Shown here in pieces: positions 1 through 6,933 of a stretch of 20,810 nt of DNA. The translations under genes were made by a program, and so were the position numbers. The first letter of the stretch is position 1. Each line of letters begins with the position of its first letter. Below the pieces are notes generated by a model. That model was given only the letters and a program-made list of their open reading frames with translations, made no database searches and had not been told where the DNA came from. This stretch comes from an uncultured Eubacteriales bacterium (GTDB lineage Bacteria; Bacillota; Clostridia; Christensenellales; Pumilibacteraceae): positions 1-20,810 of the forward strand of contig UQSP01000036.1 in the NCBI GenBank assembly GCA_900543755.1. The letters are read 5' to 3'.

Positions 1-35
1 TGTCTCGTGGGCTCGGAGATGTGTATAAGAGACAG
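1..35 (+). other. Nextera read-2 transposase adapter (artefact)
   Basis: Positions 2-35 match the Illumina Nextera read-2 adapter ending in the 19-bp Tn5 mosaic end (AGATGTGTATAAGAGACAG, 17-35). Base 1 would be the last base of an i7 index. This is library sequence left on the contig, not genome. An apparent plus-strand reading frame beginning in it (residues MCIRDS) is an artefact. Confidence 0.98.
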
Positions 36-546
36 TTATTATTCTGTCCGACGCGTAGCAGAAGAAAAAATCCACGGGCAATGCGGCGACGACTATTATC
101 ACGCCCGCCCACACTTTACCGATTTTTTCGATAAGCGTCATAAGCGAAGTTCCCGCGATATAATCGATAAGCACAACCATAACCGCGAAACACGCCGCAA
201 AAAATACTGCGGTCACCGCAAACCTTACTATCGCCTGCCACATTATCTTATAACTGAGCTTGCGCATGAAGAACGCAATCAAAGCGTACGGCGCGAAAAC
301 TACACACAAAAAAAGAAAGGTAGTGTTGATTCCCGACACGAAAAAGCAAATAAGTACGCTTACGGCAACGGTGACGATACCGTAGAGCGCGCCGCACCGT
401 ACAAAGGCGATGTAAAACGCAAGCGACGCCAGAATAAGCGGCACAATCCGCATGGGAGAAAAGTGTGAAATCAATATAACCGTTACCGCAATGGCGGTAC
501 ATACGGCGGAATAGGTAATCCGCCTGGTAGCGTCCCTTCTGTCCAT
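36..546 (-). CDS. Multi-pass membrane protein, 3' end missing at contig edge
   Basis: An open minus-strand frame starts at ATG 546-544 and runs without a stop for 170 codons into the left adapter, so the C-terminus is lost. The product begins MDRRDATRRITYSAVCTAIA and is strongly hydrophobic: about four or five membrane segments (roughly residues 13-28, 33-50, 52-70, 74-93, 106-127, and another near 146-162) separated by short basic loops such as RKLSYK. The size, the basic N-terminus and the first helices resemble ECF-transporter S components or YybS-like (DUF2232) proteins, but no signature settles this. The start overlaps the stop of the J-domain gene (TAATG, one shared base) and there is no Shine-Dalgarno sequence before it, so translation probably depends on re-initiation after the upstream gene. 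Function not recognised. Confidence 0.72.
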
Positions 547-1148
547 TACATACAGCAGCGGGTGCAGTCGCAGCAAAGCGAAGTCAGACAGTACGCAAGA
601 CAGCAGTTGGAAAGCATATCGCCCTGCTGTTGCATCTGCATTTGCTCCTGATTGATATTGTCCTTTCCCAAGGTCCTGGGGTCGACGTTGGCGTTTCCTA
701 TGACCATATTGAGTTTTTCAAGCGCGGTTTTGTACTTAAAGTTATTCGGGTCGCACGCAATAGCGGCCTCGAGCTGTTTTTTGCACTCGCTGAGCCATTC
801 GCGTTTATAATAGATAATGGACTGAAAATAATGCCACTCGCCCTCGCGCACGGTCATGGAATCCAGCACAGCCTGAGCCTCGTCGTACTTTTGCTCTTTG
901 ATAAGCTTATCGACGTAGGCAAAATCACCCGCGCCCCCGCCGTCGACCGCCTCGGCAACCGCTTGTCTGGACTTTATATCCTGCCATGCAGACTCAAGTT
1001 CCGTAAGCTTGCGTGCAGCTTCCGCTCCTTCGGCGCCGGACTTAAATCTGCCCTCCGAATACTCGGCTTTCATTTGATTGTAACGCTGTTCAAGCTCCTC
1101 AAAAGAGCTGTTTTCGTCAAGTCCCAATATTTCGTAAGGATTTTTCAT
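546..1148 (-). CDS. Degenerate J-domain protein with TPR-like helices and Cys-rich tail
   Basis: The 200-residue product opens with a DnaJ-like first half (KNPYEILGLDENSSFEELEQ) at residues 2-60. Where a true J domain has the HPD tripeptide it reads AEYSEGRF, so the Hsp70-stimulating motif is absent. Residues about 75-150 form helical pairs that look like TPR units (KYDEAQAVLDS, LSECKKQLEAAIACDPNN). The last 20 residues carry eight cysteines (NCC...CCDCTRCCM). Short DnaJ-like proteins with Cys-rich tails are common next to DUF5685 genes in Clostridia, as here. The start is well supported: AGGAG lies 7 bases before ATG 1148. The stop overlaps the start of the downstream membrane-protein gene. 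Likely role is scaffolding or metal/thiol chemistry with its neighbours, which is inference. Confidence 0.85.
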   Translation of the reverse strand: MKNPYEILGLDENSSFEELEQRYNQMKAEYSEGRFKSGAEGAEAARKLTELESAWQDIKSRQAVAEAVDGGGAGDFAYVDKLIKEQKYDEAQAVLDSMTVREGEWHYFQSIIYYKREWLSECKKQLEAAIACDPNNFKYKTALEKLNMVIGNANVDPRTLGKDNINQEQMQMQQQGDMLSNCCLAYCLTSLCCDCTRCCM

Positions 1149-1222
1149 TTTGACTCCTTTTCAATTGTTTTTGTCACAAATCCGTAAAATTAAACGTTTT
1201 CCGGATTAACGTCGCATAAACG

Positions 1223-2095
1223 TCAAAGCTTAGGGGCGACAAGTTTCTTCTCGCTTTTCAATACCTCGTTGACTTTTTCGCGAAGACCTTGGTGAACGAT
1301 GTTTTTAAGCAAGGTATAACTTTGAGTGAAATTCATGAGGTTAAAGCTTTCTATGGCGCGGTTTACGGTAGAATTAAGTATAAAGCCGATATCCTCGGCA
1401 TTGTCCTCGTAAAATTGTTTTCTGGAAGTAAATCCGCCGTAAAGGGCAAGAAAAGGATTGTAATTCCCCTTTTTCGCGTCCTCGCCCACGTCGTCCAATG
1501 CGTCGATAAGATACACGAACTTTCCTATATTATAGCACAAAGAAAGCATATTGTCATCTGCTTTGCCGTCCAATAATACCGCGGCGACTTCTTTGAGAAT
1601 GGACGCAAAACAGTGAGAAACGCGGTCGATGCTTTTTTCGCCGGATTTTTCCAGCTCTCTGAGTTCGGAATAACGTTTTTTTATGATTACGTCAGCCTCG
1701 GGCAGAACAAGCACCGCTTTTTTGTACGACTTTCTGAGTGCGGCGCGCGCCACTCTTTTGAATCCGCCCTCTCCGTCAATTACGTCGTCGCAAAGTTTAT
1801 AATAGCTTAAAATGACGTTAGCGGCGCAAAGACGGTCTAAAAGTCCGTTTCCGTCAATCATAACTTTTTTTGAGAAAGGATTGCCCACGCAACGCCGCTG
1901 AGAAAAAGTCACTTCCTGATTAGCGACGTCGTGCACAAGAAGGCTTAAAAACGTGATGTCGTAAGTTGTGGTAAAACGCGGCAAAGACCCGTAGTTTTTA
2001 CCGATTGCGGCGCAGATTCCGCAATAAAACGCGCTATACAGCACAAAATCCTGCTGGCGCAATTCGCTTTTAAGAGGTGTGACGTAACCAAACAT
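1223..2095 (-). CDS. DUF5685 family protein, Asp-rich helical protein
   Basis: The 290-residue product has the family-typical start MFGYVTPLKSEL and the YCGIC motif (residues 24-28), with another cysteine near 69 (QRRCVGNPF). It is predicted mostly helical and soluble, with no signal peptide. Two acidic clusters stand out: CDDVID (102-107) and DALDDVGED (198-206), the latter followed by KKGNYNPF. Paired Asp-rich motifs about 95 residues apart in an all-helical protein recall class I isoprenoid synthases of the squalene/phytoene synthase type, but that is my inference; the family is uncharacterised as far as I know. It lies between trpS (77-bp gap) and the J-domain gene (74-bp gap), all co-directional. 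An AAGGA sits about 15 bases before ATG 2095, a long spacing. Confidence 0.85.
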   Translation of the reverse strand: MFGYVTPLKSELRQQDFVLYSAFYCGICAAIGKNYGSLPRFTTTYDITFLSLLVHDVANQEVTFSQRRCVGNPFSKKVMIDGNGLLDRLCAANVILSYYKLCDDVIDGEGGFKRVARAALRKSYKKAVLVLPEADVIIKKRYSELRELEKSGEKSIDRVSHCFASILKEVAAVLLDGKADDNMLSLCYNIGKFVYLIDALDDVGEDAKKGNYNPFLALYGGFTSRKQFYEDNAEDIGFILNSTVNRAIESFNLMNFTQSYTLLKNIVHQGLREKVNEVLKSEKKLVAPKL

Positions 2096-2172
2096 GATAC
2101 TGTTTTTTGTTCCTTGTCAAACGAATACTTTATTAAATCAACACTCGCAAACTCTCAATCCGAAACATTCGG

Positions 2173-3189
2173 TCAGGGCGCGGGGACAAGTCCCACTTTG
2201 CGGTAAACCTTGCTTAAGGTGCGGTATGCGGTACGGGCGGCTTTATCGGCGCCTTTTTTCATAAGCTCGTGAAGATAGCCCTTATCGGAAATAAGCTCGA
2301 AATACTTTTTGCGAATGGGCTTGAAAAACTCCACCACGCACTCGCCGACGCGGGTTTTGAACGCGGCGTAATCACTTCCCGAGAATTCCTCCTCCGCCTC
2401 GCGGACCGATTTACCCGCGAAAGTGGAATAAATCGTAAGAAGGTTGCTTATACCCGGCTTGTCGGCGGCAAATTTTATCTCGTTGCCGCTGTCGGTGACG
2501 GCGCGCTTGAACTTACGCATGACGGTATCTTCGTCGTCAAGCAGGAAAATGGTTCCCGCGGCGTTGTCGTCCGTCTTGCCCATTTTGGCGGTGGGGTCCA
2601 AAAGCGAGTAGATTTTCGCGCCCGTTTTGGGATAAAATCCGTCGGGCACTATAAACGTGGGAGAATATTTGTTGTTAAAACGCTCCGCAATGGTGCGCGC
2701 AAGCTCCAGATGCTGCTGCTGGTCCTTGCCTATAGGCACAAGGTCCGCCTGATAAAGCAATATGTCCGCCGCCATGAGCGTGGGATAGGCGAACAGACCG
2801 ACGTTGACGTTTTCGGGTGCCTTTTTACTTTTGTCTTTGAACTGCGTCATACGGCGCGCCTCGCCGAACTGAGTATAACAGTTCAGCACCCAGGCAAGCT
2901 CGGCATGGGCGGGCACATGGCTTTGCAAAAACAGCGTGCATTTTTCGGGGTCGAGTCCGATTGCCACGAAAAACGCGAGGAAATCGTAACTGCGGCGTCT
3001 TAAATCGGCGGGAACGTTGTCCACCGTAAGGCTGTGAAGGTCGGCAACCGCGTAATAACAGTCGTACTCCTCCGCCATTTTCACCATGTTTTTAAGCGCG
3101 CCGATGTAATTGCCTATGGTAAGGTCGCCCGTGGGCTTAAGCGCGCTGAAGATTACTTTTTTTTCTTTGCCGGTATTGTTTTCAATCAT
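2173..3189 (-). CDS. trpS: Tryptophan--tRNA ligase
   Basis: This cytosolic class Ic synthetase charges tRNA-Trp with tryptophan using ATP. The 338 residues are the normal length for bacterial TrpRS. The HIGH-type motif is TIGN (24-27, in GDLTIGNYIGAL), the KMSKS-type loop reads KMGKT (202-206), and the family blocks LHSLT, YTQFGEARRM, YPTLMAADILLY and GKDQQQHLELAR are all present. The start ATG overlaps the thrC stop (ATGA), so the two are translationally coupled in one transcript. A poor ribosome site (GGGAAAA) is consistent with coupling. There is no T-box leader immediately upstream, since the gene follows thrC directly. The stop is followed by a small CCGAA/TTCGG hairpin. Confidence 0.97.
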   Translation of the reverse strand: MIENNTGKEKKVIFSALKPTGDLTIGNYIGALKNMVKMAEEYDCYYAVADLHSLTVDNVPADLRRRSYDFLAFFVAIGLDPEKCTLFLQSHVPAHAELAWVLNCYTQFGEARRMTQFKDKSKKAPENVNVGLFAYPTLMAADILLYQADLVPIGKDQQQHLELARTIAERFNNKYSPTFIVPDGFYPKTGAKIYSLLDPTAKMGKTDDNAAGTIFLLDDEDTVMRKFKRAVTDSGNEIKFAADKPGISNLLTIYSTFAGKSVREAEEEFSGSDYAAFKTRVGECVVEFFKPIRKKYFELISDKGYLHELMKKGADKAARTAYRTLSKVYRKVGLVPAP

Positions 3190-4673
3190 AATTTTTTCCC
3201 GTTAACGTAAGTAAGTACGGCATTTTCCGCCGCGTCTTTATCGATAAGGTCTGTATAAATCTTTTTAAGTCCCGGAAGTTCCGCCAGCGAATCGGGAAGC
3301 GGAAGCGCGGTAAGCTCCTCCAGCTGACGCATTGCCTTAAGCTCGTCGGCGGCGGGCGTTTCATTAAGCGCTTTTAATACGTCCGCGACGAATTTGTAGG
3401 GGCTTGCGGTGGAAACCACCACGGTCTTGTTTTCGTCGCCCGTTTCGCGTACGTAATTGTCGCAGACGGCAAGCGCCACGGATGTGTGAGTGTCCGCAAT
3501 GTAACCGTATTCATCGAAATAATCGCTGAGGGTTTCAAAAACCTCGTTTTCGTCCGACCAATCCGCGTAAAACTCCTCTTTAAGCTTTTTAAGCTCCTCG
3601 TCCGAAACGGAATAGACTCCTTCTTTTTTAAGGCTGTCCATGCGCGAAGCGGTCAGTTTGTCATCCCTGCCGCTGAGTTCGAACACAAGACGCTCGAGGT
3701 TTGAGCTTACCAGAATGTCCATCGACGGGCTTGCGGTCTTAAAGAATTCGCGTTTGACCGAGTATGTTCCGCCCTTTATAAAGTCGGTAAGCACGTTGTT
3801 TTTGTTGGACGCGCAGATAAGTTTTCCCACGGGAAGCCCCATGCGTTTTGCGTAATAACCTGCAAGAATATTGCCGAAGTTACCGCTGGGCACGCAGAAG
3901 TTCACTTTATCGCCCTTATTTATCTCGCCTGCGTTGACCATATCGAGATAAGAGGAGAAATAATAGGCTATCTGCGGGACAAGTCTGCCGAAGTTTATGG
4001 AGTTTGCGCTGGACAGTCTGTAGCCGGCCTCTTCCAGTTTTTCCGCGACGGATTTATCGGTAAATATTTTTTTAACCGCCGTCTGAGCGTCGTCGAAATT
4101 ACCCTTTATAGCCGCAACGTAGACGTTTTTGCCCGATTGAGTCATCATCTGCAGTTTTTGCAGTTTGCTTACGCCGTCGCCGGGATAAAAGACTATTATG
4201 TCCGTCCCCTCGACGTCGCGGAATCCCTCAAGCGCGGCTTTACCCGTATCCCCGCTGGTCGCCACCAGAATCAGAGTGCGCTCCTTTTCCCCCAGCTTTT
4301 TCTTGGAACCCGTCAGAAGATAAGGAAGCAATGTAAGCGCAATGTCCTTAAAAGCGTGCGTGGGTCCGTGCCAGAGTTCCAGCACAAAAAGCCCGTCGTT
4401 AAGCTTTACCAACGGCGCAGGGTCGCCGTCGAAGCGCGAATAAGCCTTTTCGGTATATTCGTTAAGCTCCGCGCCGAGTTCGGGAAGATACTTGCCTATA
4501 ATAAACGCGGCGCGTTCGGGATACGACATATCCAGCATTCTGTCAAGTTCTTCCTTAGTGACCGAGGGAAAAAAGGCGGGCACAAAAAGTCCGCCTTCGT
4601 CCGATAATCCTTTTACTACCGCTTCCGCACCGCTTACGACGCGGCGGGAGTTTCTGGTACTGATGAAATCCAC
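3186..4673 (-). CDS. thrC: Threonine synthase
   Basis: This PLP enzyme converts O-phospho-L-homoserine to L-threonine, the last step of threonine synthesis. The 495-residue length fits the longer E. coli/yeast type. The cofactor lysine is K109 in HGPTHAFKD (102-110), the phosphate-loop motif SGDTGKAALEGF begins at 140, and the N-terminal STRN...GLSDEGGLFVP block is typical. The start is GTG at 4673-4671, with AAGGA ten bases upstream; no in-frame ATG fits better. The stop TGA overlaps the trpS start. The 207-bp leader between this gene and the P-loop gene contains a perfect 12-bp palindrome (4708-4719) close to the start. Confidence 0.97.
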   Translation of the reverse strand: MDFISTRNSRRVVSGAEAVVKGLSDEGGLFVPAFFPSVTKEELDRMLDMSYPERAAFIIGKYLPELGAELNEYTEKAYSRFDGDPAPLVKLNDGLFVLELWHGPTHAFKDIALTLLPYLLTGSKKKLGEKERTLILVATSGDTGKAALEGFRDVEGTDIIVFYPGDGVSKLQKLQMMTQSGKNVYVAAIKGNFDDAQTAVKKIFTDKSVAEKLEEAGYRLSSANSINFGRLVPQIAYYFSSYLDMVNAGEINKGDKVNFCVPSGNFGNILAGYYAKRMGLPVGKLICASNKNNVLTDFIKGGTYSVKREFFKTASPSMDILVSSNLERLVFELSGRDDKLTASRMDSLKKEGVYSVSDEELKKLKEEFYADWSDENEVFETLSDYFDEYGYIADTHTSVALAVCDNYVRETGDENKTVVVSTASPYKFVADVLKALNETPAADELKAMRQLEELTALPLPDSLAELPGLKKIYTDLIDKDAAENAVLTYVNGKKL

Positions 4674-4707
4674 TTTTTTAAATTCCTTAATAGTAATCGA
4701 AATAATG

Positions 4708-4719
4708 TTTTGCGCAAAA
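4708..4719. promoter_or_regulatory. Palindrome upstream of thrC
   Basis: TTTTGCGCAAAA is a perfect 12-bp palindrome about 35 bp upstream of the thrC start. On the minus strand TTGCGC within it is 16 bp from TACTAT, a weak -35/-10 pair that would place transcription start just before the ribosome site. It could be a repressor site on the thrC promoter, but a 12-bp AT-flanked palindrome can arise by chance. Confidence 0.25.
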
Positions 4720-4804
4720 TCGAAGTTTTATTCTCCGTATCGGCAAGTCCGTTACCTGACTTTACGGTCTTATCTCAGAGTCCGACAAATTTAATGAATA
4801 CCTT

Positions 4805-4853
4805 AAGAATAAAACTTTGCTTTCCGCGGCGCAATCCGCGCCCGAAACGGAAA
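4805..4853 (-). terminator. Candidate terminator after the P-loop gene
   Basis: Read on the minus strand, TTTCCG (4853-4848) pairs with CGGAAA (4826-4821), enclosing a GC-rich inner stem GGCGC/GCGCC (4842-4838 with 4832-4828) and a GGATT loop. It is followed after seven bases by GTTTTATTC. It lies 27 bp beyond the P-loop stop. The T-run is set off from the stem, so efficiency is uncertain and some read-through into thrC is possible. Confidence 0.45.
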
Positions 4854-4880
4854 AACTTTTTATAAAACGAACGGTTTATC

Positions 4881-5282
4881 TTATATGTATTTACGCATGA
4901 ACTCGGGCACTTCCTCCGCCGAAACGGTAAGGGTGAACGTCACGGAGAAATCTCCGCTTAACCCGTCGAGTTGCGTGAAAGCGTTTTCCAGCTGCGAAAC
5001 GTCTTTCTTGATAAACTTGGCAAGTCCGTCGATATAAATATCGGTAATGTCGTAGTTGCCCGCAAGCAGTCCCTTGATAAAGCACAAAGCCTGCTCTTCA
5101 TCCTTGATGCCGTAACGGTTGATGTCGATAAATCTTATCGAGTTGTCCACTTCGCCCGAGTGGTCGGCACAGTCTGTTACGTAAATTATGCTGCCCTTGG
5201 TGGTACGCGCGCGGTCGTTGGCGGCGTCGATTATGCGTTTTGTCTTTCCGCTGCCTTTAACTCCGTAAATAATGTTGATCAT
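4881..5282 (-). CDS. Small P-loop NTPase-like protein
   Basis: The 133-residue soluble protein begins MINIIYGVKGSGKTK. This gives a Walker A motif GVKGSGKT at residues 7-14 directly after the first strand. A possible Walker B strand is ITDIYIDGL near 80-88, with a hydrophobic strand ending in Asp. The rest alternates strands and helices as in a minimal RecA/PilT-like core, and it is far too short for a motor ATPase. Homologues in Clostridia are usually annotated hypothetical or, loosely, PilT-like; no motility genes are nearby. GGGAGG sits eight bases before ATG 5282 and a good promoter lies 80-110 bp upstream, so it is probably transcribed as a short unit with a weak terminator before thrC. 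Substrate and role unknown. Confidence 0.85.
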   Translation of the reverse strand: MINIIYGVKGSGKTKRIIDAANDRARTTKGSIIYVTDCADHSGEVDNSIRFIDINRYGIKDEEQALCFIKGLLAGNYDITDIYIDGLAKFIKKDVSQLENAFTQLDGLSGDFSVTFTLTVSAEEVPEFMRKYI

Positions 5283-5362
5283 GATGTAATCCTCCCTTTA
5301 TTTTTGCGCGGGGAAAACCGCGTTTTATGACATAGCGGGCGATATCGTCTTATTCTGGTTTT

Positions 5363-5391
5363 ATTATACAATAAAATTCCGATAATGTCGT
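5363..5391 (-). promoter_or_regulatory. Sigma-A promoter for the P-loop gene
   Basis: On the minus strand, -35 ACGACA (5391-5386) and -10 TATAAT (5368-5363) are separated by 17 bp. The -10 is preceded by TTG. The predicted start near 5356 gives a leader of about 75 nt to ATG 5282. Confidence 0.6.
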
Positions 5392-5497
5392 GTTTTTTTA
5401 ATGAAATTCGCGTAAAGAATAATATCTTTTTTTGACGCGCGATGATTTTTGTCTTACAAAGGAAGAAACAAGCGTATTTTTAACAAAACAGGAAGCG

Positions 5498-6919
5498 TCA
5501 AGCGTTTAACTTCTTTTTATTTATTCTGTCGTTAAACAATTTGTGCAGGTCTTTGTCGAATATACGCACCATGGAATCAAGCTCGTCGTCGCCCATAATG
5601 GTATTTCTGCCCGCGGCGTATTCGGCGTCCACCATTTCCTTGACCGCTTTTACTACGGGGTCGGATTTTTCCACGGCGTTATCGCCCGACAGCGAATAAT
5701 AAGCGTTTATCCAGTAGGCAATACCCGCTGCTCCCGATGTGTTGGAAATGGAAACCGTAGGTTTTTTGCCCAGAATTTTCTGAGTGTCGAAAACGTTGTA
5801 AATTTCCTCGTCCTTCAAAAGCCCGTCGGCGTGAATACCCGCGCGCGTGGCGTTGAAAGCTTTTCCCACGAAAGGAGTACGCGGAGGTATGGAATAGCCT
5901 ATTTCGTTTTCGAAATATTCGGCGATTTCCGTAATAGCGGTAAGGTCCATTCCGTTGGTAGTGCCGCGCATCTGAGCGTATTCGATACACATCGCTTCGG
6001 TGGGGCAGTTGCCGGTGCGCTCGCCGATGCCCAAAAGCGAGCAGTTTACGCTGCAGCAGCCGTACAGCCACGCTGTGGTTGCGTTGACCACCACTTTGTA
6101 AAAGTCGTTGTGGCCGTGCCACTCAAGCCATTCGGAAGGAACGCCCGCATAATAATTGAGACCGTACACAATACCCTGAACGGAGCGGGGAATGGCGCTG
6201 CCGGGGTAAGTGACCCCGTAACCCAAAGTATCGCAAGCCCTGATTTTGACGGGTTTTTTGTATTCTTCCGCAAGCCGCATGAGTTCAACCGCGAAAGGAA
6301 CGACGAAGCCGTAAAAATCCGCGCGCGTAATGTCCTCGAAGTGGCAACGGGGGACTATACCCTCGTCAAGCGCCGCCTTTATAATGCCCAGATATTTGTC
6401 CAAAGCCTTCTGGCGGTCAAGCTTCATTTTCTTATAAATATGGTAATCGGAACAGCTTACGAGTATGCCCGTTTCCTTAATTCCCATCTGTTTTACCAGT
6501 TTGAAGTCTTCTTCGTTGGCGCGAATCCAGCTTGTTATTTCGGGAAAATCGTAGCCAAGCTCCTGACAGGCGCGCACGGCGGCTTTGTCCTTGTCGCTGT
6601 AAAGAAAGAACTCGCTGGCGCGGATAAGACCTTTCTTGCCGCCCAGTTTGTGCTGCAATTTAAATAAATCGGTAATCTGTTTGACCGTAAGCGGAGCGGT
6701 CGACTGCTGCCCGTCGCGAAAAGTGGTATCGGTTATCCACCACTCTTCGGCGGGATTCATGGGCACCTTGCGGTCGTTGAATACGACTTTGGGTACTTCA
6801 TCGTAATCGTAAATGCCGCGGAAAAGTTCGGGTTCGGAAACGTTTCGCAAAGTGTAATCGTGTTCCTTGCGCTCCAGAAGTCCCGTCCTTTTGTTTTTAT
6901 TGAGTTCGTGTTTATCCAT
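5498..6919 (-). CDS. DRE-TIM metallolyase: Re-citrate/homocitrate/isopropylmalate synthase-like
   Basis: This enzyme condenses acetyl-CoA with a 2-oxo acid through a divalent-metal TIM barrel. Visible motifs are WITDTTFRDGQQ (61-72, metal Asp and catalytic Arg), HFEDITRADFYGF (193-205), HGHND (268-272, metal histidines), GERTGN (299-304) and RAGIHADGL (359-367). The 473 residues lack the C-terminal allosteric LeuA domain of true 2-isopropylmalate synthase, and there is a 55-residue N-terminal extension with VPMNPAEEWW. From memory of the family, this layout matches anaerobe proteins annotated LeuA or homocitrate synthase, some of which are Re-citrate synthases. No leuB/C/D or lysine genes are nearby. 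An aminotransferase lies 14 bp upstream, which fits oxaloacetate as substrate. AAGGTG seven bases before ATG 6919 supports the start. Family confident, substrate inferred. Confidence 0.88.
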   Translation of the reverse strand: MDKHELNKNKRTGLLERKEHDYTLRNVSEPELFRGIYDYDEVPKVVFNDRKVPMNPAEEWWITDTTFRDGQQSTAPLTVKQITDLFKLQHKLGGKKGLIRASEFFLYSDKDKAAVRACQELGYDFPEITSWIRANEEDFKLVKQMGIKETGILVSCSDYHIYKKMKLDRQKALDKYLGIIKAALDEGIVPRCHFEDITRADFYGFVVPFAVELMRLAEEYKKPVKIRACDTLGYGVTYPGSAIPRSVQGIVYGLNYYAGVPSEWLEWHGHNDFYKVVVNATTAWLYGCCSVNCSLLGIGERTGNCPTEAMCIEYAQMRGTTNGMDLTAITEIAEYFENEIGYSIPPRTPFVGKAFNATRAGIHADGLLKDEEIYNVFDTQKILGKKPTVSISNTSGAAGIAYWINAYYSLSGDNAVEKSDPVVKAVKEMVDAEYAAGRNTIMGDDELDSMVRIFDKDLHKLFNDRINKKKLNA

Positions 6920-6933
6920 AATTCTTCACCTTA

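Noticed and set aside
7..468. 153-residue plus-strand frame beginning MGSEMCIRDS
   Set aside because: It starts in the sequencing adapter, has a basic low-complexity composition unlike a real protein, and lies antisense to a well-formed membrane-protein frame.
248..502. 84-residue minus-strand frame MYRHCGNGYIDF...
   Set aside because: Out of frame with the hydrophobic open frame 546-37 in the same strand, which has a coupled start and sensible membrane segments; the 84-residue product looks random.
4674..4880. T-box or other amino-acid riboswitch upstream of thrC/trpS
   Set aside because: No AGGGTGGNACCGCG-type antiterminator sequence or other known core was found on the minus strand; only a palindrome and a terminator hairpin.
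5543..6667. 374-residue plus-strand frame opposite the LeuA-like gene
   Set aside because: Antisense shadow of a gene with intact catalytic motifs; no ribosome site and no recognisable domain.
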